From Mesorhizobium sophorae (GTDB taxonomy: Bacteria > Pseudomonadota > Alphaproteobacteria > Rhizobiales > Rhizobiaceae), in the NCBI RefSeq assembly GCF_002270415.1, contig NZ_NNRI01000021.1, positions 62,001 through 126,000 of the forward strand: a stretch of 64,000 bases of DNA, in the 5' to 3' direction. The notes under the pieces are model-generated. The model worked only from the letters and a program-made list of their open reading frames with translations. It searched no databases and was not told the origin of the DNA. The stretch's first letter is position 1. The number at the start of each line of letters is the position of its first letter. The translations under genes and the position numbers were made by a program. This document shows, piece after piece, positions 24,515 to 33,325 of this stretch.

Positions 24515-26164
24515 ATGGTTTACCTCCTTGTTCAGCAGCGTCACAGGCCTCGGCACCGGCCTGCCCTGCTCAAGTCTGGGATTGTGACTCTCGGCGACAG
24601 TCGCCGGCTTGCCTGGGCCATTCTCGTTGGCGGCCTCGCCGGGCAAGCGCGCCGTCGCGCGGCGGCCGAACATGGCGTTGAGGATGGCATGGCCATCGAA
24701 AGGCGGTTCGAAATCCGCCGATATGGCGCCATTGCGAAACACGTGAACCCGCGTGCACAGGTTCAGAAATTCCTCCAGTTCACTGGACAGGAAAACCACG
24801 GCGTTGCCGCGCGCAGCGAATTCCTTCAGGTTGCGGTAGAGATCGAGCTTGGCCCCGACGTCGATGCCGCGGGCAGGATCGTTGAGCACCAGAACCACCG
24901 GTTTTTCCGCGAAGGCCCTGGCAATCAGTACCTTCTGCTGGTTACCGCCGGACAGCGACGTGATGAGGTTCTCCGGGCTCCCCATCTTAACGGCCAGTTT
25001 GCTGGATTCCCACTCAAACACCGGCGTCAGCTTGGTGCGGTTAATGAAGTTGAGCACCCCGCCCGAGCGGAATTCGCGATACACCGGAAGCAGCAGGTTC
25101 TCGTAAATGCTCAGATTGGGAAAGGTGCCCTCTTTCTTGCGATCGCCGCTGACATAGCTGATGTTATTGCGTCGCGCCGATGCGAGATCCGTGACCTCAC
25201 TGGCCTTGCCGTCGTTGACCACCACCAACCGGCCGGCGATCGGAGACTGGATGCCAGCGATGCATCTTACGAAATCCGCCTGCCCCTGCCCATCCAGCCC
25301 GGTAATCCCGACGACCTCGCCAGGATACACGGTGAATCTCACGGGGGCAGCGTCTGACCAGACCCGAAAATCGGTTGCGCGGAGGACCGGCCGATCGCCG
25401 CGCCGCGTCGGCAACGGCTGATCACGATTTGTGCCGCTGCGCTCGGCACCGGCAATCAGTTCGAGAATCCTGGCCTCGGTAATCTCTTCCTTCGCCAGCC
25501 TGCCGACATCCACGCCGTCGCGCAAAACCGTCGCACGGTCGGCGATACGCACCAGCTCGGCGATCCGGTGGGTGACGATCAGGATGCTTGCCCCCCGTTG
25601 CTTGAGCTGCCGCATCTTGCGGAACAGCCTTTCCGTGGAATCGAAGTCGAGCGCGGCCGAGGACTCGTCGAGAATCAGGACTTTGGGATCAGTCAGGAGA
25701 GCCCTGGCTATCGTCACCCATTGTCTGACGCTCAGGGGTAGTTCGCCCACCAACCCGGAGAGATTGATGTCAAAGCCGAGGAGTTCGCGCATCAATGCGG
25801 ATGCCTTGGCTTCTTTTTCTTCCCGGTTCATGGACGAACCCAAAAGGCCATCCGCGCCCAGATAGAGGTTATCCAGCACCGAGCACTCGTCCGCGACGAG
25901 CACCTCCTGAAAGACATTTGAGATGCCCAGCTGGCGCGCCTCGTGCGGAGACGTTGCCGACTTTCCGAGTATCGACACCTGGCCACTGTCCGGTATCAGT
26001 ACGCCGGAGATGACCTTCGCCAGCGTGCTCTTGCCCGAGCCGTTGCCGCCAATGATCGCATGAACCTCCCCAGCGTAGGCCGTCAGGTTGCAACCGCCGA
26101 GCGCTACAGTCGGCCCGAAGGTCTTCCTGACCGATGAGAGTTCAACCGTGGGGTACGACATCAT
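23987..26164 (-). CDS. RbsA-like ABC ATPase with a continuous frame into a PEBP domain
   Basis: From MMSYPTVELSSV the protein has two ABC nucleotide-binding halves. The first has Walker A GGNGSGKST (about 38-46), an atypical signature LSVRQ instead of LSGGQ, and Walker B VLILDESSAALD. The second has a degenerate Walker A (GLDGQGQ), LSGGNQQKV and VLNDPARGIDVG, as in RbsA/XylG. About 45 linker residues follow, and then the same frame encodes a PEBP domain (724-725 residues in all). Either a real fusion exists or the ATPase stop codon was lost. Possible starts upstream of 26164 encode residues that do not belong to the family. The substrate-binding gene lies upstream. Confidence 0.8.
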   Translation of the reverse strand: MMSYPTVELSSVRKTFGPTVALGGCNLTAYAGEVHAIIGGNGSGKSTLAKVISGVLIPDSGQVSILGKSATSPHEARQLGISNVFQEVLVADECSVLDNLYLGADGLLGSSMNREEKEAKASALMRELLGFDINLSGLVGELPLSVRQWVTIARALLTDPKVLILDESSAALDFDSTERLFRKMRQLKQRGASILIVTHRIAELVRIADRATVLRDGVDVGRLAKEEITEARILELIAGAERSGTNRDQPLPTRRGDRPVLRATDFRVWSDAAPVRFTVYPGEVVGITGLDGQGQADFVRCIAGIQSPIAGRLVVVNDGKASEVTDLASARRNNISYVSGDRKKEGTFPNLSIYENLLLPVYREFRSGGVLNFINRTKLTPVFEWESSKLAVKMGSPENLITSLSGGNQQKVLIARAFAEKPVVLVLNDPARGIDVGAKLDLYRNLKEFAARGNAVVFLSSELEEFLNLCTRVHVFRNGAISADFEPPFDGHAILNAMFGRRATARLPGEAANENGPGKPATVAESHNPRLEQGRPVPRPVTLLNKEVNHMAATPSFMLSCPDIAPGSVIPDRFTEDNRLSPRLVWSGPPEGTRSFALAVTDPDLPEAFNFPRSFAHWLVANIPVEVRELPEGASGSLRLTHGAAEFNSDFVTFKIPGFGKGYGGPWPPDRAHRYFFTLYALKADKVELPADADLGAFAAAVMPVAIDAASFVAVYGPAKKSLPA
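24523..24529 (-). promoter_or_regulatory. strong Shine-Dalgarno site inside the ATPase/PEBP frame
   Basis: AAGGAGG on the minus strand, 8 bases before the ATG at 24514. It supports independent initiation of the PEBP domain within the longer frame. Confidence 0.7.
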
Positions 26165-26258
26165 AGGTCCAGTTGGCCGACGTTGGTCGGCTAGACTTGC
26201 ACGGAATGAAGGAAATGCCACCCCGTCACCGCTGACGGGGTGGCCAGACCTCTTTCGG

Positions 26259-27437
26259 TCAGTTCGCCTTGAAGGCTTCGGGATCGGCCGGACGCAGGAA
26301 AAACTGGTCCAGGTAATCCTTGCTTGCCCAGTTTTGGGCACCAACGTTGTACCAGCCATCGGAATCTTCGCTGCAATCAGCCGGGACGGCCTTTTCAAGC
26401 TGGTCGTAGGTCATGGTCTGCGGCTTGGTCAGGATCGACTGGATCTTCGGGCCTTGGCCCTCGAGCGTGCGCATCATGACATTCCAGCCGAACTCGAAGT
26501 CGTCCCCCGGAGGCCAGGCATGGATCGCCTGCGAGATGAAATCCTTGTTGTTGCGCCAGTAGCAAAGCGCGCCGATCTCACCGCCGATCGAGAACGGGAC
26601 CATATCGCGGCCGCTTTGCTGCAGTGCGCGCAAGGCGCCCAGTTCAGATGCCGACTGTATGATGATGCCGTTCAGATCGCCTGGATTGGTGGCCAGCCAC
26701 TTCTGGATTTCCGACTGGGCAACCTGATCGGTCCACATGCCGGCAACCTGGCCCACGACCTTGATGTCCGGGTACTTCGCCAGGGCCTTCAGAACGCCGA
26801 CGTTCTGTGAGTCGGAAGCAGACGCGCCCGGAATGCCTTCGACCACCAGGACATTGCCCTTGCCGTTGATCTGCTTGGCCATCCATTCGCCGAGCATGCT
26901 GCCACCCACGACGAAGTTCGCCGAAGTGTTCACCGCATAAGGCGAGGTGAGATAGCCAACGGCAGAGAAAACCGGGACGTCACGCTGGTGGGCATATTCG
27001 ACGGTCTGGTTCAGTGACGTCGGGTTCGAGCAGCAGACGATGATCGCGTCGACGCCCTGGTCAACCAACTGCCGCATCTGCTGAATCTGCGTGGAGTCGT
27101 TCAGATTGGACTGGGTGATGATCACGTCCTTGATCAGGCCGAGCTTCTTCCATTTCGGAATAATCTCTTCCTGGAGCCGCTTCATGACGTCGGCGCGCCA
27201 GGTGTTACCAGCATAGGAGCTGGCGTAGCCGATCGTCCAAGGCGGACCCTTCTTGGGCTTCCAGTCGCGGTAGGCGCTTTCCGCGAGCGGCTGCATCGGA
27301 TCCATCATGTCTTTGCTATAGAGCTCATCCTGGATGCTCTTGGGCAGCTCATCCACGCCACCGGCAAATGCAGGGGTGACGCTAGCGATCGTTGCGACAA
27401 CGGCAAGCGATCGCAACATGGTTGCGAATGTCGTCAA
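26259..27437 (-). CDS. periplasmic sugar-type substrate-binding protein of the ABC importer
   Basis: A 392-residue secreted protein. Its signal peptide MLRSLAVVATIASVTPAFA starts at residue 7. The mature part is a Peripla_BP_4 (RbsB-like) fold with SNLNDSTQIQQMRQLVDQGVDA, IIVCCSNPTSL and NGKGNVLVVEGIPGASASDSQ. The TTG at 27437 is chosen because AGGGAGG lies 5 bases before it; the GTG at 27476 lacks a site and the ATG at 27419 is too far from it. Aromatic residues at the expected ligand positions suit a carbohydrate or cyclic ligand. First gene of the ABC/opsin/flotillin group. Confidence 0.85.
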   Translation of the reverse strand: MTTFATMLRSLAVVATIASVTPAFAGGVDELPKSIQDELYSKDMMDPMQPLAESAYRDWKPKKGPPWTIGYASSYAGNTWRADVMKRLQEEIIPKWKKLGLIKDVIITQSNLNDSTQIQQMRQLVDQGVDAIIVCCSNPTSLNQTVEYAHQRDVPVFSAVGYLTSPYAVNTSANFVVGGSMLGEWMAKQINGKGNVLVVEGIPGASASDSQNVGVLKALAKYPDIKVVGQVAGMWTDQVAQSEIQKWLATNPGDLNGIIIQSASELGALRALQQSGRDMVPFSIGGEIGALCYWRNNKDFISQAIHAWPPGDDFEFGWNVMMRTLEGQGPKIQSILTKPQTMTYDQLEKAVPADCSEDSDGWYNVGAQNWASKDYLDQFFLRPADPEAFKAN

Positions 27438-27891
27438 TTTATCCTCCCTTAGTGCCGGGCGTTGAGCCGTGGGCACGCTGAGTTCAGTGGAACCCGTGGG
27501 GGACTATCGGGCAATCAGGACTTTGGAGGTAATACATTTTTCAAATGCGCTCTATACGCTTTCGCTATGGACCTGCCCCCGCGTCGCGGCTCTCGTTTCA
27601 GGGAGAGGCCGGGCACTTACACCACCCGCATGGAGGCCTGCTCACCTGTCGCGGAGGTCGACGAGATGGTACGTGAACTCGATGCAGAAACCGACTGCCG
27701 CTGGTATCGATTTGCTTCGTCATTCGTGACCTTTGAGATGGGGCAAGGGTAGCTTGGGTGAGGTCGGAGCGTCGCACCTGTCGCTTGCTGACCCAAGATA
27801 CAAGGGCGTGCGAAGCTGGTTTCAGGCCGGCAGCGATCCGATTTGAGCGGTTGGATGAATGCTGCTTGCGGGGCCTCAACACCTCCCGGAG
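27438..27891. other. intergenic stretch before the ABC importer operon
   Basis: About 450 bases. The cyclase gene ends at 27892 and the binding-protein gene starts at 27437 on the same strand, so the importer promoter should be here. An imperfect AAATGCG/CGCTTT inverted pair lies around 27543-27562, but no convincing -35/-10 pair was found. Short open frames here have no support. Confidence 0.4.
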
Positions 27892-28875
27892 TTACTTGAT
27901 CGCCAGCGCGTTCGGCGGCGAACCAACGCCTCCGACAAGGTTCAACGGCTTGGCTGTCAGCAGGAACTCATACACGCCATCCCGCGCGCAATCCGCGGCC
28001 AGCTCGTCAAGTTTCCACATCTCGCCGAGACAGACGCCGAGAAGCGCAATGAGATCGGGATGCATCAGGCGCCCGACATTTGTTTCGAATGGCGACGTCG
28101 GGATGCTCGGCATCACCTCGACCACGACGGTATCGCTTGCGAGGACTGAGAAGTGGTTGTCCCAAATCCAAGCCAGCATCTCGCGCGACTGTTCGACACC
28201 GCAGAATGTGCGCTCCTTGATGATCCAAGCCCTATCCTCCGTCGTCAGATCGTTCAGGAAATGTCTGGCCCAGCCGGTATGCAGCAGAAGGATATCGCCT
28301 CGTTCGAACGAGATGCCCTGGGCCTCGGCCGCTCCCTCCAGATCACTGAGCGCAATCACGGAGTTGGTGGCGAGATCCAGAGGTCGCCCTTGCTCCTCAA
28401 GATATCGCTGGACATCGAGAAGCACGCCCCGGCCCGCAATTCCTTTCTGGGCAATGTGCTGAACCCCGAGCGCCGGCGAGCCCGCCTCCACTGCTGACGC
28501 TGGCACGTTTCCATAGAATCCGTGGATCTTGTGGCGATGGTGCCGCAGACCGTCGATCTGCGAGCTGCCTTGCAAAAAGAAGTCGCTGACGAAATCGTCA
28601 TAGACTTGACCGTCATGGCGCGACACGACGGTGTGCTGAATTCCTCGACGGTAGGGGGAAACCGGCGGCGCGAACGCGTTCAACTCGTAGTCCAGATTGA
28701 AGGTTGCGCCACGCTTCACCAATGAGGCGGCGCTGACGACGGCCTCCGGAGACAGAAGATTGATCGTCCCGATATGATCATCGTCACCGAAGACGCCCCA
28801 GCCCGAACCAGCCGGGCCATCCGTGCGAGCCATGATCTCTGAGTAACTGGGCAAATTCGGATAGGGTGCTCTCAT
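27892..28875 (-). CDS. cyclase family protein (metal-dependent hydrolase)
   Basis: A 327-residue protein of the cyclase/kynurenine-formamidase-like superfamily. It shows DDHIGTINLLSPEAV, IDGLRHHRHKIHGFYGN as a variant of the family's HxxxH-type metal-binding segment, GISFERGDILLLHTGW and SDTVVVEVMPS. Family members hydrolyse amides or lactones, such as N-formylkynurenine. The ATG at 28875 follows GGAGG; the longer frame to 28995 lacks one. The operator at 29034-29070 lies about 160 bases upstream. Probably part of the orphan catabolic cluster to its right. Confidence 0.8.
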   Translation of the reverse strand: MRAPYPNLPSYSEIMARTDGPAGSGWGVFGDDDHIGTINLLSPEAVVSAASLVKRGATFNLDYELNAFAPPVSPYRRGIQHTVVSRHDGQVYDDFVSDFFLQGSSQIDGLRHHRHKIHGFYGNVPASAVEAGSPALGVQHIAQKGIAGRGVLLDVQRYLEEQGRPLDLATNSVIALSDLEGAAEAQGISFERGDILLLHTGWARHFLNDLTTEDRAWIIKERTFCGVEQSREMLAWIWDNHFSVLASDTVVVEVMPSIPTSPFETNVGRLMHPDLIALLGVCLGEMWKLDELAADCARDGVYEFLLTAKPLNLVGGVGSPPNALAIK

Positions 28876-29033
28876 CGGTCTTTCCTCCTCACGGGTGGCT
28901 GATGCATTTTTATCTTGGCTGTCGAGCGCGTACGCGATCCCGCGGATGCGCTCTGAGCATTCGGCACAATCAAGCGCCTTTGCCGACAGTCCCACGACCA
29001 GCGCTTCGAGCGATCCCGCACCTTGATCAAGTT

Positions 29034-29070
29034 TTGACTAAACTGTCCCTTTAGTCAAGACAGTGTCCCA
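29034..29070 (-). promoter_or_regulatory. composite operator before the cyclase gene
   Basis: TTGACTAAA (29034-29042) and TTTAGTCAA (29050-29058) form a perfect 9-bp inverted repeat around CTGTCCC. CAAGACAGTGTCCCA (29056-29070) follows and overlaps it. The last 15 bp recur exactly, inverted, at 41041-41055. Two TGTCCC units are 20 bases apart, as at the other site (two GGGACA 20 bases apart). On the minus strand TTGACT could serve as a -35 element within the site. Confidence 0.55.
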
Positions 29071-29203
29071 CTTAATGCCGTCGAAAAGACTGAGGTGGCG
29101 GCGCCGCGGCCGCTTCCCAGTGGTGGCTCCAGCAGCCCCATGACTCGAAGCCAGCCGCTTCGCCCCCTGCCCATGCCGGGCCAACAATTCTGGGCGACAT
29201 GCG

Positions 29204-29428
29204 TTAGAGCGACAGGAGCTCACCCAGGGTCACATTGACCCGGATGATTGCGTATCCTTCGCTGTCAACCTGATCTCGACCGTCGACCGAAAGCTGTGAT
29301 GCCGATCTGTTTCTGATCAGTTGCCAGTCGTCCGCGGTGGTGGCGGGCGGCATGGGGCCGTCCTTTGGAATCACAAGTCTGAATGCCGGCAGATGTTTGT
29401 AGAGATAGTCGCAATAATGTTCGGCCAT
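29204..29428 (-). CDS. small protein of unknown function (tandem paralogue B)
   Basis: A 74-residue protein starting MAEHYCDYLYKHLPAFRLVI. The ATG at 29428 follows AAGGAG by 8 bases. It resembles the protein encoded immediately upstream (29433-29678): both have Y..YL..L.P.FRLV, then a P-rich turn, DW and a short basic or acidic tail ending near EGY/QGF. No known family was recognised and there is no signal or membrane segment. Being 4 bases downstream of its paralogue, it is almost certainly co-translated, possibly as a two-subunit protein. Confidence 0.65.
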   Translation of the reverse strand: MAEHYCDYLYKHLPAFRLVIPKDGPMPPATTADDWQLIRNRSASQLSVDGRDQVDSEGYAIIRVNVTLGELLSL

Positions 29429-29432
29429 TCGC

Positions 29433-29678
29433 CTATCTCCTTGACGACGCAGCGATACGCGCACCAGGAATGTCTTCTGACCGTATATCCTGTTGATAGG
29501 CGCCAAAGCCCTGACGCTCGATGTCCTTCATCACCTCGGCATGGACTTTGTCATAAGGCCGCTCCTCCTTGAACTTCCAGTCAATGGGATCCAAACCCGA
29601 GGGAAAGGAGCTGCCGCTCTTCAAGACCAGGCGGAAGCTCGGCCGCCTGAGGTGAAGGAAATAGCTGTAGGTGGACAT
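29433..29678 (-). CDS. small protein of unknown function (tandem paralogue A)
   Basis: An 81-residue protein starting MSTYSYFLHLRRPSFRLVL, with GGAGGAAG before the ATG at 29678. It has DPIDWKFKEERPYDKVHAEVM in the middle and an RS/AR-rich tail. It aligns with the following small protein over about 60 residues, sharing FRLV and DW. It follows the amidohydrolase gene by about 95 bases. Function unknown; a small structural or binding subunit of an enzyme in the cluster is possible. Confidence 0.65.
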   Translation of the reverse strand: MSTYSYFLHLRRPSFRLVLKSGSSFPSGLDPIDWKFKEERPYDKVHAEVMKDIERQGFGAYQQDIRSEDIPGARIAASSRR

Positions 29679-29774
29679 GTCTTCCTCCATAGTTGTTCGT
29701 TTTCATCTCTACGCTGCCCAGGCGGGCCGACGGGTCGCGTGCTCCCTGTACGCAGGTACTCAGTCAGTCGGTGA

Positions 29775-31199
29775 TCACAGGTGGTCGAATCCACTGTCTG
29801 CCAGCCGTCTCTTCACCGCAGGACCAAGCTGAGAGCCCCCTTTTGCGACGAGCCAGTCTCGGCTTTTTGTGACACCATCGATGACTGCGTTCAGATCGAA
29901 ATTCGTGAGGACACCATTCTTCTTCACGATCTTGCCGGCGATCAGGACAGTCTCGACATCGGCGGGGGTGGCTAAAAGGACGATCGTCGACAGGGGATTG
30001 TTGAGGGGCGAAAGGCGGACCGATCGGGTATTCAAAAGCACGATATCGGCTGATTTGCCGACTTCGAGCGTACCTGTCCTGTCCGACAGGCCGAGGGCGG
30101 CAGCTCCCCGCGCTGTCGCCATCTCCAATATGTCGGCCGTTGTGATGTCCCAAGGCTCGACACCCTTGTCTGCAAGGGTTGCCTCATATCCCAACATCCC
30201 CCGCAGTGAGCTTAACGTCGACCGCATCGTGCCGAACATGTCACCTGCTACGAAAATCACGGAGTCCGTTGATAACGCCGGCCTTGTCCCGTGGCTCAAG
30301 GCGTTTTGAGTCGCGGGCATTCCAAATCCGACAAACATTTCAGCGCAGGGAGAAATCGAAATATGGCCACCTGTACCAGCGATAAGATCGTACTCGTCGG
30401 GGGCTAGATTGTTGCAATGAATATAAACCGTGCCCGGCCACAGAAGATCGTCCTGCTGTAGCAATCTGATCGGGTAGGTGCGTCCTCCCCAAAGCCCTCC
30501 TCCGATCCCGCCATCCGTGGCGATCCGCAGGCCGAGTTCACGTGCCAGGTGCCAGTCATGAACTCGCACCACGCGCTGGACGAGCTGTGGCGCCCGAGCA
30601 GCGAAGGCCATGGTCACGAGCGCCTCGTCATCCGAAAGCTTCTTGCGCAGACGTCGCACGTCGGAAGGATGCTTACGATCGCTGTTCGACCACCAAAGCG
30701 GCGCATCGGTGTCATTTGGTGCGCTGTGCGCGAAAACGGCTCGCATGCCCGACGCCTGCAAGGCCGCGACCGAGGCGTCGGCATGTTCGGGGCTGTTCAG
30801 AATATGAACCCAGTCCAACACAGTTGTGATGCCGCAGTCGATCAGTTCCAGGGCGCCGGCCAGGGTCGCGGCGTAGACATCTTGCGGACGGAAAAAAGGA
30901 ACCAGCGCTTCGCGGAGCTGATGTCTGTACTCCGGCGCGATCATGTCGGAACACATTCCCCGCAAAGTCGTCTGCCACAGATGCCGGTGTGAATCGATCA
31001 GCCCTGGCATGACGATTGCGTGGCGCGCATCGACAACATCGCACTCTGCCGGCACGCTTCGTTCGCCGGAGGGCGCAATGGCCACGATCTTTTCACCGCT
31101 CAGCCAGACATCGTGACTTGGCAAGGGAGCTTGTGCCGAGCGGCCAGTCACAACCGTTCCGCCAAGAATAACCCTGGTCATTTTGTCTTGCACAAGCAT
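29775..31199 (-). CDS. amidohydrolase superfamily enzyme (ATZ/TRZ-like)
   Basis: A 474-residue metal-dependent hydrolase: composite beta domain at both ends and a TIM barrel with the metal site DSHRHLWQTTLRG (HxH), a histidine in YIHCNNLAPDEY and the catalytic aspartate in ALSTDSVIF. This subgroup (chlorohydrolase/cytosine-deaminase-like) removes amino, chloro or other groups from ring compounds. The ATG at 31199 has GGAG 9 bases before it; longer frames run over non-family residues, and 31181 is another possible start. It lies between the small paralogues and the TRAP transporter. Confidence 0.8.
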   Translation of the reverse strand: MLVQDKMTRVILGGTVVTGRSAQAPLPSHDVWLSGEKIVAIAPSGERSVPAECDVVDARHAIVMPGLIDSHRHLWQTTLRGMCSDMIAPEYRHQLREALVPFFRPQDVYAATLAGALELIDCGITTVLDWVHILNSPEHADASVAALQASGMRAVFAHSAPNDTDAPLWWSNSDRKHPSDVRRLRKKLSDDEALVTMAFAARAPQLVQRVVRVHDWHLARELGLRIATDGGIGGGLWGGRTYPIRLLQQDDLLWPGTVYIHCNNLAPDEYDLIAGTGGHISISPCAEMFVGFGMPATQNALSHGTRPALSTDSVIFVAGDMFGTMRSTLSSLRGMLGYEATLADKGVEPWDITTADILEMATARGAAALGLSDRTGTLEVGKSADIVLLNTRSVRLSPLNNPLSTIVLLATPADVETVLIAGKIVKKNGVLTNFDLNAVIDGVTKSRDWLVAKGGSQLGPAVKRRLADSGFDHL

Positions 31200-31398
31200 C
31201 TCATTCTGCTCCATTGCCGCCGGCGAACCATTGTGTGTGCGAGCGCCGAGCCGGGCCGCTGTTGTGGAGGACGATGTGCCTCGCGCCAACGAATGCGTCG
31301 CAGCAATGCAGTCTCGCGGCCGGCCAAGCCAAAATCCCCAACCCACCTCCTGAAATCATTGCGACACCTGGGGAACCGGCAAATCTTTAGAATTTCGG

Positions 31399-33324
31399 CT
31401 ACCAGATCACGCCAATTTCTTCGACGACAATTGGACCAACCGCGACCAGGACAATCCCCACAAAGATGACACCGAGATAGGGCCATATCGCTTTCATGAC
31501 CACGGCCGGTTCGACGCGGCAAATGGCGCAGGCCGTGTAGAAGCCGACGCCAAAAGGCGGGGCGAAAAGCCCAAGGCCCATGGCCATCACCGTAACCAGC
31601 GCAAAGTGCACCTCGGATACACCCAGGGACTTGGCAACCGGGAAAAGCAGAGGTCCAAGGAGGACAATGGCCGGAATGCCCTCCAGGATGCTCCCCAGAA
31701 TGATGAACACGATGATGGATATCACCAGGAACCCGTAAGTTCCGCAAGGGAGTGTACCCGCCACGCCGGCAAGGATCGATGAGAAGCCGGACTGGACGAA
31801 GCCCCAAGCCATGGCGTTCGCGGAGGCCAAGATTATGAAAATGACCCCCGTCAACGCCGATGCGTCCTTTAGCGACGCATAGAGGCGGCGCCAGTCGAAG
31901 CGGCGTTCGATCAGCAGAGTCAGGATCAGGACATAGGCAATGCCGACCGTCGCCACCTCGGTCGCGGTGGCGATGCCCTCGACCACCGCGCCTCGGATCA
32001 GGAATGGCAGAACCAGCACGGGCACTGCGACGATCGCCAGTTTGCCGATCTTGCCCCAGCTTGCCTTCTCGGACTGGTCCTCGCCCGATCTTGCGGCCCG
32101 GAACCGGGCCAGCACACAAAGAAGGGCCGCGAGGGCAAGCGCCGGATACCAGCCGGCCGCAAACAAGGCGCCGATCGAAACGCCGGTTACGGCCCCGGTC
32201 ATGATGAGGATCAGGCTTGGCGGAATTGTCTCCGACATGGCGCAGGATGCGGCGAGCAGACCGACGATTTCGCCGTCATTGGCGCCGCGGCGGCGCATTT
32301 CCGGCACGAGGACCGGGGCGATCGCCGCCATGTCGGCAGCCTTCGACCCGGAAATGCCTGACAGAAGAGCCATGCCGCCGATAAGCACATAGGATAAGCC
32401 GCCCCTCACATGGCCGACCAACGCCACGAGAAGCTTGACCATGTTGTTGGCCATGCCGGAAATGACCAGCAGCGCACCAAGCGCGATGAACAGCGGAGCC
32501 GAAAGAAGCAGGATGTGAGCCATCCCCGTTTCCATCCGGGCCGGCACGATGTCGAGTGGGGCGTGTGTGGCAAACAAGACATAGGCCATTGCCGCAATCG
32601 CGAAGCAGAAAGCGATTGGCAGGCCAATCGCTATGCAGGCCCCGACGAGCCCGATGAAGAAGACGACCAGGTTCAGATTGCCCAAGCCAGAAAATTCGTC
32701 TTGGAGCATCCAGGCTGCCGCCATGACGGCTGCGACCGTTCCAAATGCCGCAAGCGTCGTCGACCGATTGTCAGCCGTGATTTTCTGGATCAGGGTACCA
32801 AGAGCCAAGATCGCGATCAACCCGAGCCCGACAATCAACGCACCCGTTTGCCAGGCGGGTGAGATCTCAAGCACGGGCGTCATCAAGCCAAGGTCCGCTC
32901 TTGCATCCTTGAGCGCATAGAACGCCAAAGGCCCCGCCACGAGCGCCGTGAGGATGAGACATACCATTTCGAGGAACGCCCTCGCCCTGATCGGCAGCGC
33001 GTCCGACAGAACGCTTAGCCTCAGATGCTGACCGGCATGAAAGGCAACTACCGCACCCAGCATGGCTTGCCAGATGAGAATGAGCTCGGCCAGTTCGTCC
33101 GACCAGATCAGCGGCGAGCGAAGGACGTATCGGAAGAAGACCGCGGCCGACAATAGGACGATCTCGCCAATCAGGAGGATGGCGCCTGCATGGGCAGCCA
33201 ACGCCACCACCAGATCCAAAATCCTGGACAGCGAGTCTCTCTTGGGCATGCCGACGGTTTTTGCCTCATGGCATTGAACGATTGCGTCGAGTGTCTTTCC
33301 GTCGTCGGCCGCGGTCATGGTCAT
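31399..33324 (-). CDS. dctQM: TRAP transporter membrane protein, fused DctQ-DctM
   Basis: A 641-residue membrane protein. Residues about 30-200 hold the four spans of the small DctQ subunit (with VFFRYVLRSPLIWSDELAE, typical for this part). After a linker span, about twelve spans of DctM follow with GGLSYVLIGGMALLSGISGSKAADMAAIAPV and SIIVFIILGSILEGIPAIVLLGPLLFP. TRAP carriers import organic acids with Na+ and a periplasmic binding protein. The ATG at 33324 is one base after the TGA of the binding-protein gene, so the two are coupled. Confidence 0.9.
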   Translation of the reverse strand: MTMTAADDGKTLDAIVQCHEAKTVGMPKRDSLSRILDLVVALAAHAGAILLIGEIVLLSAAVFFRYVLRSPLIWSDELAELILIWQAMLGAVVAFHAGQHLRLSVLSDALPIRARAFLEMVCLILTALVAGPLAFYALKDARADLGLMTPVLEISPAWQTGALIVGLGLIAILALGTLIQKITADNRSTTLAAFGTVAAVMAAAWMLQDEFSGLGNLNLVVFFIGLVGACIAIGLPIAFCFAIAAMAYVLFATHAPLDIVPARMETGMAHILLLSAPLFIALGALLVISGMANNMVKLLVALVGHVRGGLSYVLIGGMALLSGISGSKAADMAAIAPVLVPEMRRRGANDGEIVGLLAASCAMSETIPPSLILIMTGAVTGVSIGALFAAGWYPALALAALLCVLARFRAARSGEDQSEKASWGKIGKLAIVAVPVLVLPFLIRGAVVEGIATATEVATVGIAYVLILTLLIERRFDWRRLYASLKDASALTGVIFIILASANAMAWGFVQSGFSSILAGVAGTLPCGTYGFLVISIIVFIILGSILEGIPAIVLLGPLLFPVAKSLGVSEVHFALVTVMAMGLGLFAPPFGVGFYTACAICRVEPAVVMKAIWPYLGVIFVGIVLVAVGPIVVEEIGVIW

Positions 33325-33325
33325 C

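Noticed and set aside
23285..25357. 690-residue open frame on the plus strand opposite the hydrolase, SCP2, PEBP and ATPase genes
   Set aside because: It spans several clearly real minus-strand genes and their gaps, with no recognisable domains and no ribosome binding site; high GC content explains the long antisense frame.
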